Made by a program: the position numbers and the translations under genes. 6,908 nucleotides of DNA from UBA3210 sp963653535 (GTDB taxonomy: Bacteria > Bacillota_I > Bacilli_A > RFN20 > CAG-449): the NCBI GenBank assembly GCA_963653535.1, contig CAVJWU010000048.1:1-6908 (forward strand), written 5' to 3'. This document shows, piece by piece, positions 1-6,805 of the stretch. Within the stretch, counting starts at the first letter, position 1, and each line of letters opens with the position of its first letter. The notes beneath the pieces were generated by a model that worked only from the letters and a program-made list of their open reading frames with translations, was not told the DNA's origin and did no database searches.

Positions 1-1993
1 ATAGTTCACTCGCTTTTTTAATCATTTTTTCTTTAATTCGATTAATGTAATTACTGTTTTCTAAATTAGATTCATTTTCTAAAATATAATTTATTTCATT
101 TTTAGAAACTTCAAACATTTTGTAATCAGAAACGATATTTAAAGAATTGAAGCTAGGAAATCCGCTTTGTTCAATTCCTAAATAATCACCTGGTCCTCTT
201 AGTAACATATCTTTTTCCGCGATTTTAAAGCCATCTAAGGTTGTTTCTAAGAATTTTAATCTTTCTATTTTTTCTATATTTGTATCTTCGTTATAGACTA
301 ATAAGCAGAATGCTTCTTCGCCATTACGTCCTACTCTACCTCTTAATTGATGTAACGAAGCTAAACCAAAATTATTAGATGAATAAATGATGATACCTAT
401 AGCTTCTTTTACATCAATTCCTAGTTCAACAATCGAAGTAGCGACAAGAATTAAAAAATCCTTATTCTTAAAGCGAGATATTAAATCACTCGTTTTATTT
501 TCATCCATTTTTCCATGTAATAACTCGACATTACTAGCATATTTTTCTTTGTATTTTTGATATATTTCAGTTGCTGAAACATTTGTTGTAGATCCTTCTA
601 AAATCTTTGGACAAACGATAAATACTTGCCTATTTTTTCTTATTGCATAATCGATTAATGAATTGATTTTAGGTGATGAGTCATTAACAACTAAAGTCTT
701 CACTTTTCTTTCTTTAAATGGATAAGAATGTAAAGAAGAAACATCTAAATCTCCATAAATAGACATCGATAAAGTTCTTGGAATTGGTGTCGCGCTCATA
801 AGGAGAATATCTACGTTTTCACCTTTTGAAGCAAGTAAATTTCTTTGATTAACACCAAAGCGATGTTGCTCATCAATAACCGCTAATCCTAAATTTAAAT
901 AGTTGATAGAAGGAGAAAATACTGCATGAGTACCTACGACTATAACATTAGTTTTTGTAAGTAAAGTCTCTTTAATTTCCTTTTTTTCTTTATTAGAAAG
1001 TGAACCGACTAAAAGAAGCACTTCAATATCTTCGTCTTTTAATAATTCTTTAAAATAAAGATAATGTTGTCGCGCAAGAGAATCCGTTGGGGCGAGCATT
1101 ACCCCTTGTTTATTTCTTAAATAATTAATATACATTGCGAGTAATGAAACGAGTGTTTTTCCACTTCCGACATCCCCTTGTAATAAGCGATACATTAAAT
1201 GTTCGCCACTTAAATCTTTATAGATATCATTAACCGCATTTTTTTGATCTTGTGTTAATTCATATGGTAAAGAAGAAATAAACTTTTTTAGCTTACTAAG
1301 ATCTAATTTTACTACTTCTTGTTTAACAATTTTTTTATTTTCATCACGAATTAATTTGTTAGTTAAAGTAAAGTCTAAACATTCAATAAATTTTAATGTT
1401 CTTAAACCAAGAGAAATATCTTCATAAGATGAAGGAAAATGAACTTTTTTTAAAGCATCAACATAAGGTATTAATTTGTATTTTTTATTTAAATATGAAG
1501 GTATGACATTATTAAAATAAGCGCCTTGATAATCAAGTGTTCGTTTTATTAATTTATGAAAGTTATCTTGACTAATTTTACTATTGAGATGATAAACTGG
1601 TTTTAATCTTTCATTTTCTTTAATCTTCCCTTTTTTAATCTTAATTAAAGACATATAGTTACCTTTTTTAGAATAACTCGCTACTAAAGAAAAAGTTTCA
1701 TTAACCTTTAAAACCTTCATTAAATAATCTTGGTTAAAGGCTTTTACTTGATAAATAATTCCTTCATTAGAAGCAAAAGAAAATGTGGTTATCTTGATAT
1801 TTTTTGCTCGTACATAGATTGGTCTAGAAATTATTGTGCCATAAAGAACATAACGATTCTTATCGACTAAAGGAATTTCATTAGTATATTCAAAAGACTC
1901 ATATCGATAAGGAAGATGATTTAATAAATCTTCTGAATCATATATGTGCAAATTATTTAATTCACTTTCTAAAGTAGTCTTTAATAATTTCAT
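1..1993 (-). CDS. recG: ATP-dependent DNA helicase RecG (C-terminal end cut by window edge)
   Basis: RecG is a superfamily 2 double-strand DNA translocase that remodels stalled replication forks and branch-migrates Holliday junctions in the cytoplasm. The frame is open for 664 codons from ATG at 1993 to the left edge and was translated by hand. Visible motifs are Walker A GDVGSGKT (273-280, Lys279), the DEXH box DEQH (374-377) followed by RFG, SATPIPRT (400-407), TSIVELGIDV (519-528), QLRGRVGR (549-556) and the RecG-typical LRGPGDYLG (598-606) followed by QSG. Residues about 50-150 correspond to the OB-fold wedge domain. RecG is usually about 670-690 residues, so probably only a few to some 25 residues are missing. 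The start is supported by AGGTGA four bases upstream. The N-terminus lacks the usual GVGPK-type motif. A terminator ends the preceding unit, so recG probably has its own promoter or depends on readthrough. Confidence 0.96.
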   Translation of the reverse strand, partial: MKLLKTTLESELNNLHIYDSEDLLNHLPYRYESFEYTNEIPLVDKNRYVLYGTIISRPIYVRAKNIKITTFSFASNEGIIYQVKAFNQDYLMKVLKVNETFSLVASYSKKGNYMSLIKIKKGKIKENERLKPVYHLNSKISQDNFHKLIKRTLDYQGAYFNNVIPSYLNKKYKLIPYVDALKKVHFPSSYEDISLGLRTLKFIECLDFTLTNKLIRDENKKIVKQEVVKLDLSKLKKFISSLPYELTQDQKNAVNDIYKDLSGEHLMYRLLQGDVGSGKTLVSLLAMYINYLRNKQGVMLAPTDSLARQHYLYFKELLKDEDIEVLLLVGSLSNKEKKEIKETLLTKTNVIVVGTHAVFSPSINYLNLGLAVIDEQHRFGVNQRNLLASKGENVDILLMSATPIPRTLSMSIYGDLDVSSLHSYPFKERKVKTLVVNDSSPKINSLIDYAIRKNRQVFIVCPKILEGSTTNVSATEIYQKYKEKYASNVELLHGKMDENKTSDLISRFKNKDFLILVATSIVELGIDVKEAIGIIIYSSNNFGLASLHQLRGRVGRNGEEAFCLLVYNEDTNIEKIERLKFLETTLDGFKIAEKDMLLRGPGDYLGIEQSGFPSFNSLNIVSDYKMFEVSKNEINYILENESNLENSNYINRIKEKMIKKASEL

Positions 1994-1997
1994 ATTT

Positions 1998-2003
1998 TCA
2001 CCT
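1998..2003 (-). promoter_or_regulatory. Ribosome binding site of recG
   Basis: AGGTGA on the minus strand lies four bases before the ATG at 1993. It matches the right half of the consensus GGAGGTGA and supports this start, even though the protein then begins without the usual RecG N-terminal motif. Confidence 0.6.
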
Positions 2004-2009
2004 AAACCT

Positions 2010-2038
2010 ATTCTACAATATTTATTTTTTAGTTAAAA
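2010..2038 (-). promoter_or_regulatory. Possible weak promoter for recG
   Basis: On the minus strand, TAGAAT (2010-2015) is a fair -10 hexamer. Seventeen bases upstream is TTTTAA (2033-2038), a poor -35 that falls in the U-tract of the preceding terminator. It is the only candidate in the 56 bases between the terminator hairpin and recG. It would give a leader of only about 10 bases before the ATG. The call rests mostly on the need for recG to have a promoter downstream of that terminator. Confidence 0.25.
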
Positions 2039-2075
2039 GAAAGAAAAAAGAATAGTAACTATTAGTTATCTACTC
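2035..2075 (-). terminator. Intrinsic terminator of the glycosyltransferase operon
   Basis: Read on the minus strand, GAGTAG (2070-2075), a bulged A, TAACT (2064-2068), loop AAT, AGTTA (2056-2060) and CTATTC (2050-2055) form an 11 bp stem with one G-U pair. A T-rich run follows (six T, then CTTTCTTTT). The TAA stop of the GT2 gene (2066-2068) lies inside the left arm, so the hairpin begins within the last codons of the gene. Confidence 0.8.
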
Positions 2076-3403
2076 TTTTTCTTATGAATGTGGAAAATAT
2101 TTGTTCGATCCTTATGAGGAATGACTTTCCAAGTAAGTTTTCTTGAGAATAAAGCGACAATATCAATAATAAATTGAATTGTCATAAAGATAGGATAAGT
2201 TAAACATATACCAATCTTTTTAATAAATGATACACCTTTAATTTTCTTTCGATCAACAATGAATAATAATGCAGTTAATAAGAAGAAACCTAAATATCCA
2301 AAGATTAATGATCGAGCCATACCAAGAAGATAACCTCCTCCATAAACTAAATCATAGAAAGAAGTTATTTCACCAATAAAGATGTCATAGAAACTATGAG
2401 ATGTAAATAATGGGGCTAACATTAATAATAAGCATTGAATAAACCCAATCATGAATAAAACTAAGCAGAAAGGTAAGATATAAATAGTAATATCATAAAT
2501 CGAAAATCTTGTCTTAGTCTTTTTTGAGAACAATGATTTTAATAAATCTTTAATTCTTAAATAGAAGACGAGTAAATGGCCTCTTGCCCATCTTACTCTT
2601 TGTCTAAACATAATTCTCACTGTTGTAGGTTGTTCATCATAAAATATTGCTTCATCAGTATATCTAATCTTATATCCAGCAATATCTTGATCAACTGTAA
2701 ATTCCCAGTCTTCGGTTAAAGTTAGATAATTCCAACCTTTTTTTACACAGACACTTGGAATAACAAATCCTGTACCTTGAACTCTTGCAGAGCATCCAAG
2801 TAATGATCTACCACGAGATTCAATCGCGTTACCTTGAACAAAGTAAATACCATAACATCCTGACATTAAATTATAGCCAAAATTCTTTGAATTACGATAC
2901 GAAGTAACGATAGACTTTTTATCAAAATAATTAAATGCATCATTAATTTTTTCAATATAATCATCTTTAATTAAATTATCCGCGTCTAACATGATAAATC
3001 CATCAAAGTTCATAATGCCATAATCTTTATCAATGTTTTCAAATAAAGCTTTTAAAGCGCATCCTTTAGTTCCGCTGGAAGGATCATTAATTTCATAGAC
3101 ATGGGCTCCTAAAGAAGAAGCAACACTTGCCGTTTTATCATCGCAATTGTGGGCTGCGACAAATATCTCTATTTTATCCATTGGATAATTATTATTCTTA
3201 ATACTGAGAATTAAATTACCGATGACATTTTCTTCATTTCTTGCCGAGATAACAATACCATAACGACACTGATCATCACTATGAGGATATTTTGTTTTCT
3301 TAAAAATACCTACAATACCAAACACGACAAAATGAGCCATTAATATGCCATAAATTATATATATAATTTGACTAATTAAATTAACTATTTGTACGTAATC
3401 CAT
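2066..3403 (-). CDS. Membrane family 2 glycosyltransferase (cellulose/poly-GlcNAc synthase-like)
   Basis: This 445-residue protein probably transfers sugars from an activated nucleotide donor on the cytoplasmic face of the membrane. It has a hydrophobic N-terminal segment (about 7-34), then a GT-A domain with SARNEE (53-58), HNCDD (85-89), the metal-binding DAD (140-142), TED with the general-base Asp232, and QRVRW (268-272). Together these give the D,D,D,QxxRW signature of processive beta-glycosyltransferases. Three hydrophobic stretches follow (about 301-333, 353-384 and 394-420), and a basic tail contains WKVIPHKD, like the TWK-x-PH tail common in this group. It overlaps the end of the upstream GT-B gene by 23 bases, so translation is probably coupled. 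The start has AGAAGGA ten bases upstream, and the next Met falls inside the first membrane helix. The family is secure; the donor, the acceptor and whether it makes a polymer are unknown. Confidence 0.9.
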   Translation of the reverse strand: MDYVQIVNLISQIIYIIYGILMAHFVVFGIVGIFKKTKYPHSDDQCRYGIVISARNEENVIGNLILSIKNNNYPMDKIEIFVAAHNCDDKTASVASSLGAHVYEINDPSSGTKGCALKALFENIDKDYGIMNFDGFIMLDADNLIKDDYIEKINDAFNYFDKKSIVTSYRNSKNFGYNLMSGCYGIYFVQGNAIESRGRSLLGCSARVQGTGFVIPSVCVKKGWNYLTLTEDWEFTVDQDIAGYKIRYTDEAIFYDEQPTTVRIMFRQRVRWARGHLLVFYLRIKDLLKSLFSKKTKTRFSIYDITIYILPFCLVLFMIGFIQCLLLMLAPLFTSHSFYDIFIGEITSFYDLVYGGGYLLGMARSLIFGYLGFFLLTALLFIVDRKKIKGVSFIKKIGICLTYPIFMTIQFIIDIVALFSRKLTWKVIPHKDRTNIFHIHKKKSR

Positions 3404-4580
3404 GCTTCTTTTTTCCTTCTAAAAGTAAATCGCGTTGATTAAAATATTTACAGATTTCTTGATAAATTAAATCTGCAGTATATTCTGCACCAAAATTATC
3501 GTGGTAATCTCTTGCGTTTTTACTAAGTTCATCTAATAAGCTTGGATTTTTAACATATGATTCTATCATTTCAACTATTTTATTAACATCAAACTCTTTT
3601 AAAGCGCATTTAACATTATTAATGTAATAATTACCGATATCTCTTTCAATAATTGTTGCGAAATTCGTAATAATTGATGGTACCCCAAAGAAAGTAGGTT
3701 CTGCAATACAGTTACCACTTTTACCTAGGAAAAGATCGCTTGATGCGATATATGGTAATACATTTGGAGTAAATGCCATTGGCATTAATTTTACTTCTTC
3801 AGTTGTTTTTAAAGAAGATAATTTTTTAAACAATTCTTCATTCTTTCCACAAAATGGAATAATAGTAATTTTAATATGTTTTTTAGAAAGTTCTTCACAA
3901 ATCTTTTCTGTTTTACCAATACCGTAACCACCTTCCATTAAAGTAATTGTAAAATTATCTAAAGGAAGATTTAAATTCTTTCTATTTTCAATTTTATCAA
4001 GTGGAATATCAAAAGCTTCATTTCTAATTAAGAAAGGAACTCTCTTTAAATTGTCTTCATTATATTTTCTTCTCTTCATCGCTTTTTCATAACCGATGCT
4101 TGAAGCAACTAAAGTTAAATTAGCTTTATATCTAAATAAAGAATTCATTACTACATCAGGGCAATAACTAATAGTAAAGATATCTTTGTTCTTAACGTGT
4201 TCTGCATAATAATTTGTCGCCCAGTGCGTAGAAAAAACAACATCAGGGTTTAATTCTCTCATGTATGCAATTCCTGATGCGCATGCTCCTGGAATAAGTC
4301 TCATCGTTGTAAAAGAAGATAATGTTGTACCCCAGAATTCTGAATTAATAGTCGCAAAATAGCCTAGATTTCTATGTTTGTTATAATTTACAACTTGGTT
4401 CACTAAAAACTGTCCATATTGCTTTAAATATGGATCACCTGAATCTTTAAAGAAATTGCATGTAATAACTTCACATTTAGAACCATACTTTTTTTCAAAT
4501 ACTTCTTTAATTGACATTAAAGGCATAATATGACCTAAGCCAGCTTCTACATATGGAAATAAAACTCTTATTTTTTTCAT
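3381..4580 (-). CDS. GT-B glycosyltransferase of the MurG/UgtP/MGDG-synthase superfamily
   Basis: This 399-residue protein probably transfers a hexose from a UDP-sugar to a lipid acceptor at the inner face of the membrane. The N-terminal half resembles the MGDG-synthase/UgtP type: VLFPYVEAGLGH (6-17) corresponds to the glycine-rich loop, and NPDVVFSTH (111-119) to the conserved acceptor-domain strand. The C-terminal donor domain has TLMEGGYGIGK (213-223), IIPFCGKNEEL (240-250), MAFTPNVLPYIASSD (268-282) and GKSGNCIAEPTFFGVP (286-301), matching the GPGG...E...G-P region of UgtP and MurG, with SGN in place of PGG. There is no signal peptide and no clear membrane helix, as expected for a peripheral enzyme. 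The start has GAGGAG five bases upstream and a good promoter before it. It is the first gene of a two-gene unit with the GT2 gene. Diacylglycerol glycosyltransferase is the best guess; a different lipid acceptor is equally compatible. Confidence 0.85.
   Translation of the reverse strand: MKKIRVLFPYVEAGLGHIMPLMSIKEVFEKKYGSKCEVITCNFFKDSGDPYLKQYGQFLVNQVVNYNKHRNLGYFATINSEFWGTTLSSFTTMRLIPGACASGIAYMRELNPDVVFSTHWATNYYAEHVKNKDIFTISYCPDVVMNSLFRYKANLTLVASSIGYEKAMKRRKYNEDNLKRVPFLIRNEAFDIPLDKIENRKNLNLPLDNFTITLMEGGYGIGKTEKICEELSKKHIKITIIPFCGKNEELFKKLSSLKTTEEVKLMPMAFTPNVLPYIASSDLFLGKSGNCIAEPTFFGVPSIITNFATIIERDIGNYYINNVKCALKEFDVNKIVEMIESYVKNPSLLDELSKNARDYHDNFGAEYTADLIYQEICKYFNQRDLLLEGKKKHGLRTNS
3414..3420 (-). 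promoter_or_regulatory. Ribosome binding site of the GT2 gene, inside the GT-B gene
   Basis: AGAAGGA on the minus strand lies ten bases before the GT2 ATG and within the last codons of the upstream glycosyltransferase. With the 23-base overlap it suggests that ribosomes finishing the first gene help start the second. Confidence 0.55.
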
Positions 4581-4585
4581 TTCGA

Positions 4586-4591
4586 CTCCTC
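4586..4591 (-). promoter_or_regulatory. Ribosome binding site of the GT-B gene, flanked by GTCGA repeats
   Basis: GAGGAG on the minus strand lies five bases before the ATG at 4580. It sits between two direct copies of GTCGA (4590-4594 and 4582-4586), an unusual arrangement for an AT-rich leader. Confidence 0.6.
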
Positions 4592-4610
4592 GACAATTTG
4601 CCGTATATTA

Positions 4611-4639
4611 ATTATATAACAACAAGTCGACTTTTACAA
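4611..4639 (-). promoter_or_regulatory. Sigma-A promoter of the glycosyltransferase operon, palindrome in spacer
   Basis: On the minus strand, TTGTAA (4634-4639) and a perfect TATAAT (4611-4616) are separated by the ideal 17 bases. Transcription should start near 4604, giving a leader of about 24 bases. The spacer contains the perfect 10 bp palindrome AAGTCGACTT (4624-4633), a candidate repressor site. Together with the fakA terminator just upstream, this makes the two glycosyltransferases a separate transcription unit. Confidence 0.75.
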
Positions 4640-4680
4640 AAAAATTATTTATATACAATCGATATTTACTTTAAATTAAC

Positions 4681-4708
4681 AAAAAAATCACTCTTTTTGA
4701 GTGATTTT
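4681..4708 (-). terminator. Intrinsic terminator of the asp23-fakA operon
   Basis: AAAATCACTC (4684-4693) and GAGTGATTTT (4699-4708) form a perfect 10 bp stem around a five-base loop. Read on the minus strand, the stem runs into seven consecutive T (4681-4687, four of them paired). It begins 12 bases after the fakA stop codon. The plus-strand reading is also fairly T-rich, but no plus-strand gene reaches it. Confidence 0.88.
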
Positions 4709-4720
4709 CTTAATTTTATC

Positions 4721-6355
4721 TTATTCAACACCAACAATGAATGAATAGACTGGTTGTTTACCCTCAGTAACTTCAATTTCTACATCAGGATATTTATTAG
4801 AAATTAATTCAGTTAAAGCGTTAACTTCACTACTTGAAGCATCTTCTCCAACGATTAATGAAATGATTGAAGAATTTTCATCTAACATTGAGGAAATCAT
4901 CTTATAAGCAGCTTTTACTTTGTTTGGATAACAACAAATAATAGTCTTTCCATTAATACCGATATATTGATCTTTCTTAATATCTACTCCGTCAATATTA
5001 GTATCTTTAATTGCAAAAGTAACTTGACCTGATTTAACATTCGCGATTGCTTCATTCATTTCACTAACATTTTCATCTAATGAAGCTTCAATATTAAACA
5101 TCATACAAGCAACAAATCCTTGAGGAATTGTTTTAGCTTGAATAACTCTTACTTCTGCATCTTCATAAACATCTGCCGCCTGTTGAGCTGCAAGAACGAT
5201 ATTGGAGTTATTTGGTAAAATGATAACATTTTTTGCGTGTACTTTCTTAATTGCAGCGACAAAATCTTCAGTTGAAGGATTCATTGTTTGTCCACCTGAA
5301 ACGATTTCATCAACTCCATATTCTTTAAATTTATCTGCGATACCATCACCTGCACAGCAAGCAATTAAAGCATATTCTTTCATTGGTTCATTACTAACAT
5401 CTTCTTCAAATACATTCATTTCTGTATGATCTAAAGCAACGTTTTCAACTTTGACACGATTAAATTCACCATATTGTTGAGCGAATGTTAAAATCGCACC
5501 AGGAGCTAAAGTATGTAAATGTACTTTGACAATTTGACCATCTTTTTTATAAATAATTGAATTACCATGTGATTGTAAGAAAGAATTAAATTTCTTATCA
5601 ACAAACATCTTTTTACCGACATCAGTAGGTTCTTCTGGTAAATTTAAGATAAATTCAACGCAATAACCATATTCATCGCTTGCTTCAAGAGGAGAAGATT
5701 CACTTTTTTCTACAATTGATGTAACTGCATTCTTTTCAACAATAACGCCTTTTAATGCTTTCTTAAAACCATGTAAAACCTTACATAAGCCCATACCACC
5801 GGAGTCAACGACACCAACTTCTTTTAAAACAGGGAGTAAATCAGGTGTTCTTAATAAAGATTCACGTGCTTCATTATAGAAAATTTCAAAAGCTTTTTCG
5901 ATATCCATCTTAGGAGTAACTTTTTCTTCTAAGAGTTTAGATGAATCTTTAATAACAGTTAATATTGTTCCTTCAACAGGCTTCATAACAGCCTTGTAGG
6001 CTACTTCTCTACCATTTGAAAAAGCTTGTGATAATTCAACCGCATTAATAGTTTCTTTGCCTTGTAAAGACATTGCAAATCCCCTAAATATTTGGCTTAG
6101 AATAACACCAGAATTACCTCTCGCGCCCATTAATAAACCTTTAGAGAATGCTTTTGCAATTTCGTAAACGCCTTTATCAGTTTTATTTTCAACTTCTTTA
6201 GCGCCACTTTGCATGGTTAAATTCATATTTGTACCAGTATCTCCATCAGGTACTGGGAAAACGTTTAATGCATCAACTTCTGGATAGCAATTATATAGAT
6301 AATTCGCACCAGAAATTATCATTTGTTTGAGCATTATTCCATCTATAGTTTTCAT
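4721..6355 (-). CDS. fakA: Fatty acid kinase subunit FakA (DAK2 domain, YloV)
   Basis: FakA uses ATP to phosphorylate fatty acids held by a FakB protein, giving acyl-phosphate for phospholipid synthesis from exogenous or recycled fatty acids. Residues are numbered from the chosen start (544 aa; Bacillus and Staphylococcus homologues are about 550). The N-terminal DhaL-like kinase domain has ALNVFPVPDGDTGTNMN (29-45), whose Asp37 and Asp39 should bind Mg-ATP, GARGNSGV (77-84) and VVDSGGMG (182-189). The middle domain has Cys232 and the VHLH pair His279/His281, probably matching the zinc-binding Cys/His set reported for S. aureus FakA (from memory). The C-terminal domain has ILPNNSN (379-385). 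An ATG three codons upstream (6364) directly abuts AAGGAG, too close to be used; the ATG at 6355 is nine bases from it and also matches the homologues' N-terminus (M-x-T-x-DG). It lies 20 bases after asp23. No FakB gene is present in the window. Confidence 0.95.
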   Translation of the reverse strand: MKTIDGIMLKQMIISGANYLYNCYPEVDALNVFPVPDGDTGTNMNLTMQSGAKEVENKTDKGVYEIAKAFSKGLLMGARGNSGVILSQIFRGFAMSLQGKETINAVELSQAFSNGREVAYKAVMKPVEGTILTVIKDSSKLLEEKVTPKMDIEKAFEIFYNEARESLLRTPDLLPVLKEVGVVDSGGMGLCKVLHGFKKALKGVIVEKNAVTSIVEKSESSPLEASDEYGYCVEFILNLPEEPTDVGKKMFVDKKFNSFLQSHGNSIIYKKDGQIVKVHLHTLAPGAILTFAQQYGEFNRVKVENVALDHTEMNVFEEDVSNEPMKEYALIACCAGDGIADKFKEYGVDEIVSGGQTMNPSTEDFVAAIKKVHAKNVIILPNNSNIVLAAQQAADVYEDAEVRVIQAKTIPQGFVACMMFNIEASLDENVSEMNEAIANVKSGQVTFAIKDTNIDGVDIKKDQYIGINGKTIICCYPNKVKAAYKMISSMLDENSSIISLIVGEDASSSEVNALTELISNKYPDVEIEVTEGKQPVYSFIVGVE

Positions 6356-6364
6356 AAATGTCAT

Positions 6365-6370
6365 CTCCTT
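6365..6370 (-). promoter_or_regulatory. Ribosome binding site that fixes the fakA start
   Basis: AAGGAG on the minus strand touches the first in-frame ATG (6364) with no spacing but is nine bases from the second ATG (6355). This favours the second ATG. The site lies in the short asp23-fakA spacer. Confidence 0.65.
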
Positions 6371-6375
6371 CGTAA

Positions 6376-6735
6376 TTAGATATCTTTTACGCCTTGGACG
6401 TAAACATTGACGGTAACTTGTTTCAAGTTAAAAGTCTTAGTTAAATCATATTTAACCTTCTTTTGTACCGCGGTAATTGTTTCAGTGATTCTAAGTCCGA
6501 AACAAACAACAATGTATATATCTACTTCAACTTGGCCTTTAGAATTCTTACGAACATAAACGCCTTTTGAATAATTTTCTTTTTTTAATATTTCATTAAT
6601 TTCATCTTTAAGAGTACGTTTGCTGCTAATACCTACAACACCATAACATTCAGTTGCGGCTTCACAAGCTACACTTGCAAGTGCATCAAGTGAGATATTA
6701 ACGCTACCATATTGAGTTTTCTTATCAATATCCAT
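6376..6735 (-). CDS. Asp23/Gls24 family envelope stress protein (YloU-like)
   Basis: This 119-residue protein belongs to the Asp23/Gls24 (DUF322) family, small cytoplasmic proteins linked to cell-envelope homeostasis in Gram-positives; the exact molecular role is not known. The family pattern is clear: GSVNISLDALASVACEAA (10-27), then YGVVGISSK (31-39), the central strand VDIYIVVCFGLRITE (71-85) and the C-terminal VTVNVYVQGV (107-116). It has no signal peptide or membrane segment. The start has a near-perfect AAGGAGG six bases upstream. It is the first gene of an operon with fakA, a pairing conserved in many Bacillota (yloU-yloV in Bacillus), where YloU is the short family member without a partner anchor gene. 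An extended -10 promoter lies upstream. Confidence 0.93.
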   Translation of the reverse strand: MDIDKKTQYGSVNISLDALASVACEAATECYGVVGISSKRTLKDEINEILKKENYSKGVYVRKNSKGQVEVDIYIVVCFGLRITETITAVQKKVKYDLTKTFNLKQVTVNVYVQGVKDI

Positions 6736-6741
6736 AACAAA

Positions 6742-6748
6742 CCTCCTT
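6742..6748 (-). promoter_or_regulatory. Strong ribosome binding site of asp23/yloU
   Basis: AAGGAGG on the minus strand, six bases before the ATG at 6735, is a nearly full match to the anti-Shine-Dalgarno sequence and indicates efficient translation of the first operon gene. Confidence 0.7.
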
Positions 6749-6761
6749 AATAGGTATGTTT

Positions 6762-6790
6762 ATTTTACCATAACTTGTATACAAATTAAA
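6762..6790 (-). promoter_or_regulatory. Extended -10 promoter of the asp23-fakA operon
   Basis: On the minus strand, TGGTAAAAT (6762-6770) is an extended -10 element (TGN plus TAAAAT). The -35 at a 17-base spacing, TTTAAT (6785-6790), is weak, which fits dependence on the TG extension. The spacer contains the palindrome TTGTATACAA (6775-6784), and the -35 overlaps an 18 bp palindrome. Transcription should start near 6755, giving a leader of about 20 bases. Confidence 0.55.
6775..6784. promoter_or_regulatory. Palindrome TTGTATACAA, candidate operator
   Basis: This perfect 10 bp inverted repeat fills the spacer of the asp23-fakA promoter. It resembles the core of GntR-family operators (as recalled, the Bacillus gluconate operator is built on CTTGTATACAAG). 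A protein bound here would block RNA polymerase. The regulator is unknown and a chance palindrome cannot be excluded. Confidence 0.35.
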
Positions 6791-6805
6791 CTATAATTAT
6801 AGTTT
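6788..6805. repeat. Perfect 18 bp palindrome AAACTATAATTATAGTTT
   Basis: The two 9-base arms are exact reverse complements with no spacer. The element overlaps the weak -35 of the asp23-fakA promoter and lies between it and the 5S terminator. It could be an operator for a dimeric regulator. It has no T-run suitable for termination on the minus strand and cannot form a hairpin without sacrificing central pairs. Confidence 0.5.

Noticed and set aside
4553..4744. Plus-strand ORF of 63 codons
   Set aside because: It starts antisense to the GT-B gene, runs through its promoter and the fakA terminator, has low-complexity Leu/Phe/Tyr content from AT-rich DNA and no convincing ribosome binding site.
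5202..5429. Plus-strand ORF of 75 codons
   Set aside because: It lies wholly antisense within fakA, a strongly supported gene, and resembles no family.
1..6735. Mycoplasma-type genetic code (TGA read as tryptophan)
   Set aside because: All genes are open with the standard code and tryptophan is encoded by TGG, for example in the GT2 EDWEF and VRWARG motifs. No in-frame TGA was needed.
6762..6805. FapR or FabT operator in the asp23-fakA promoter
   Set aside because: Because fakA is a lipid gene these boxes were looked for. The palindromes present do not match the TTAGTACC-type FapR or TTTGA-x-TCAAA-type FabT consensus as I know them.
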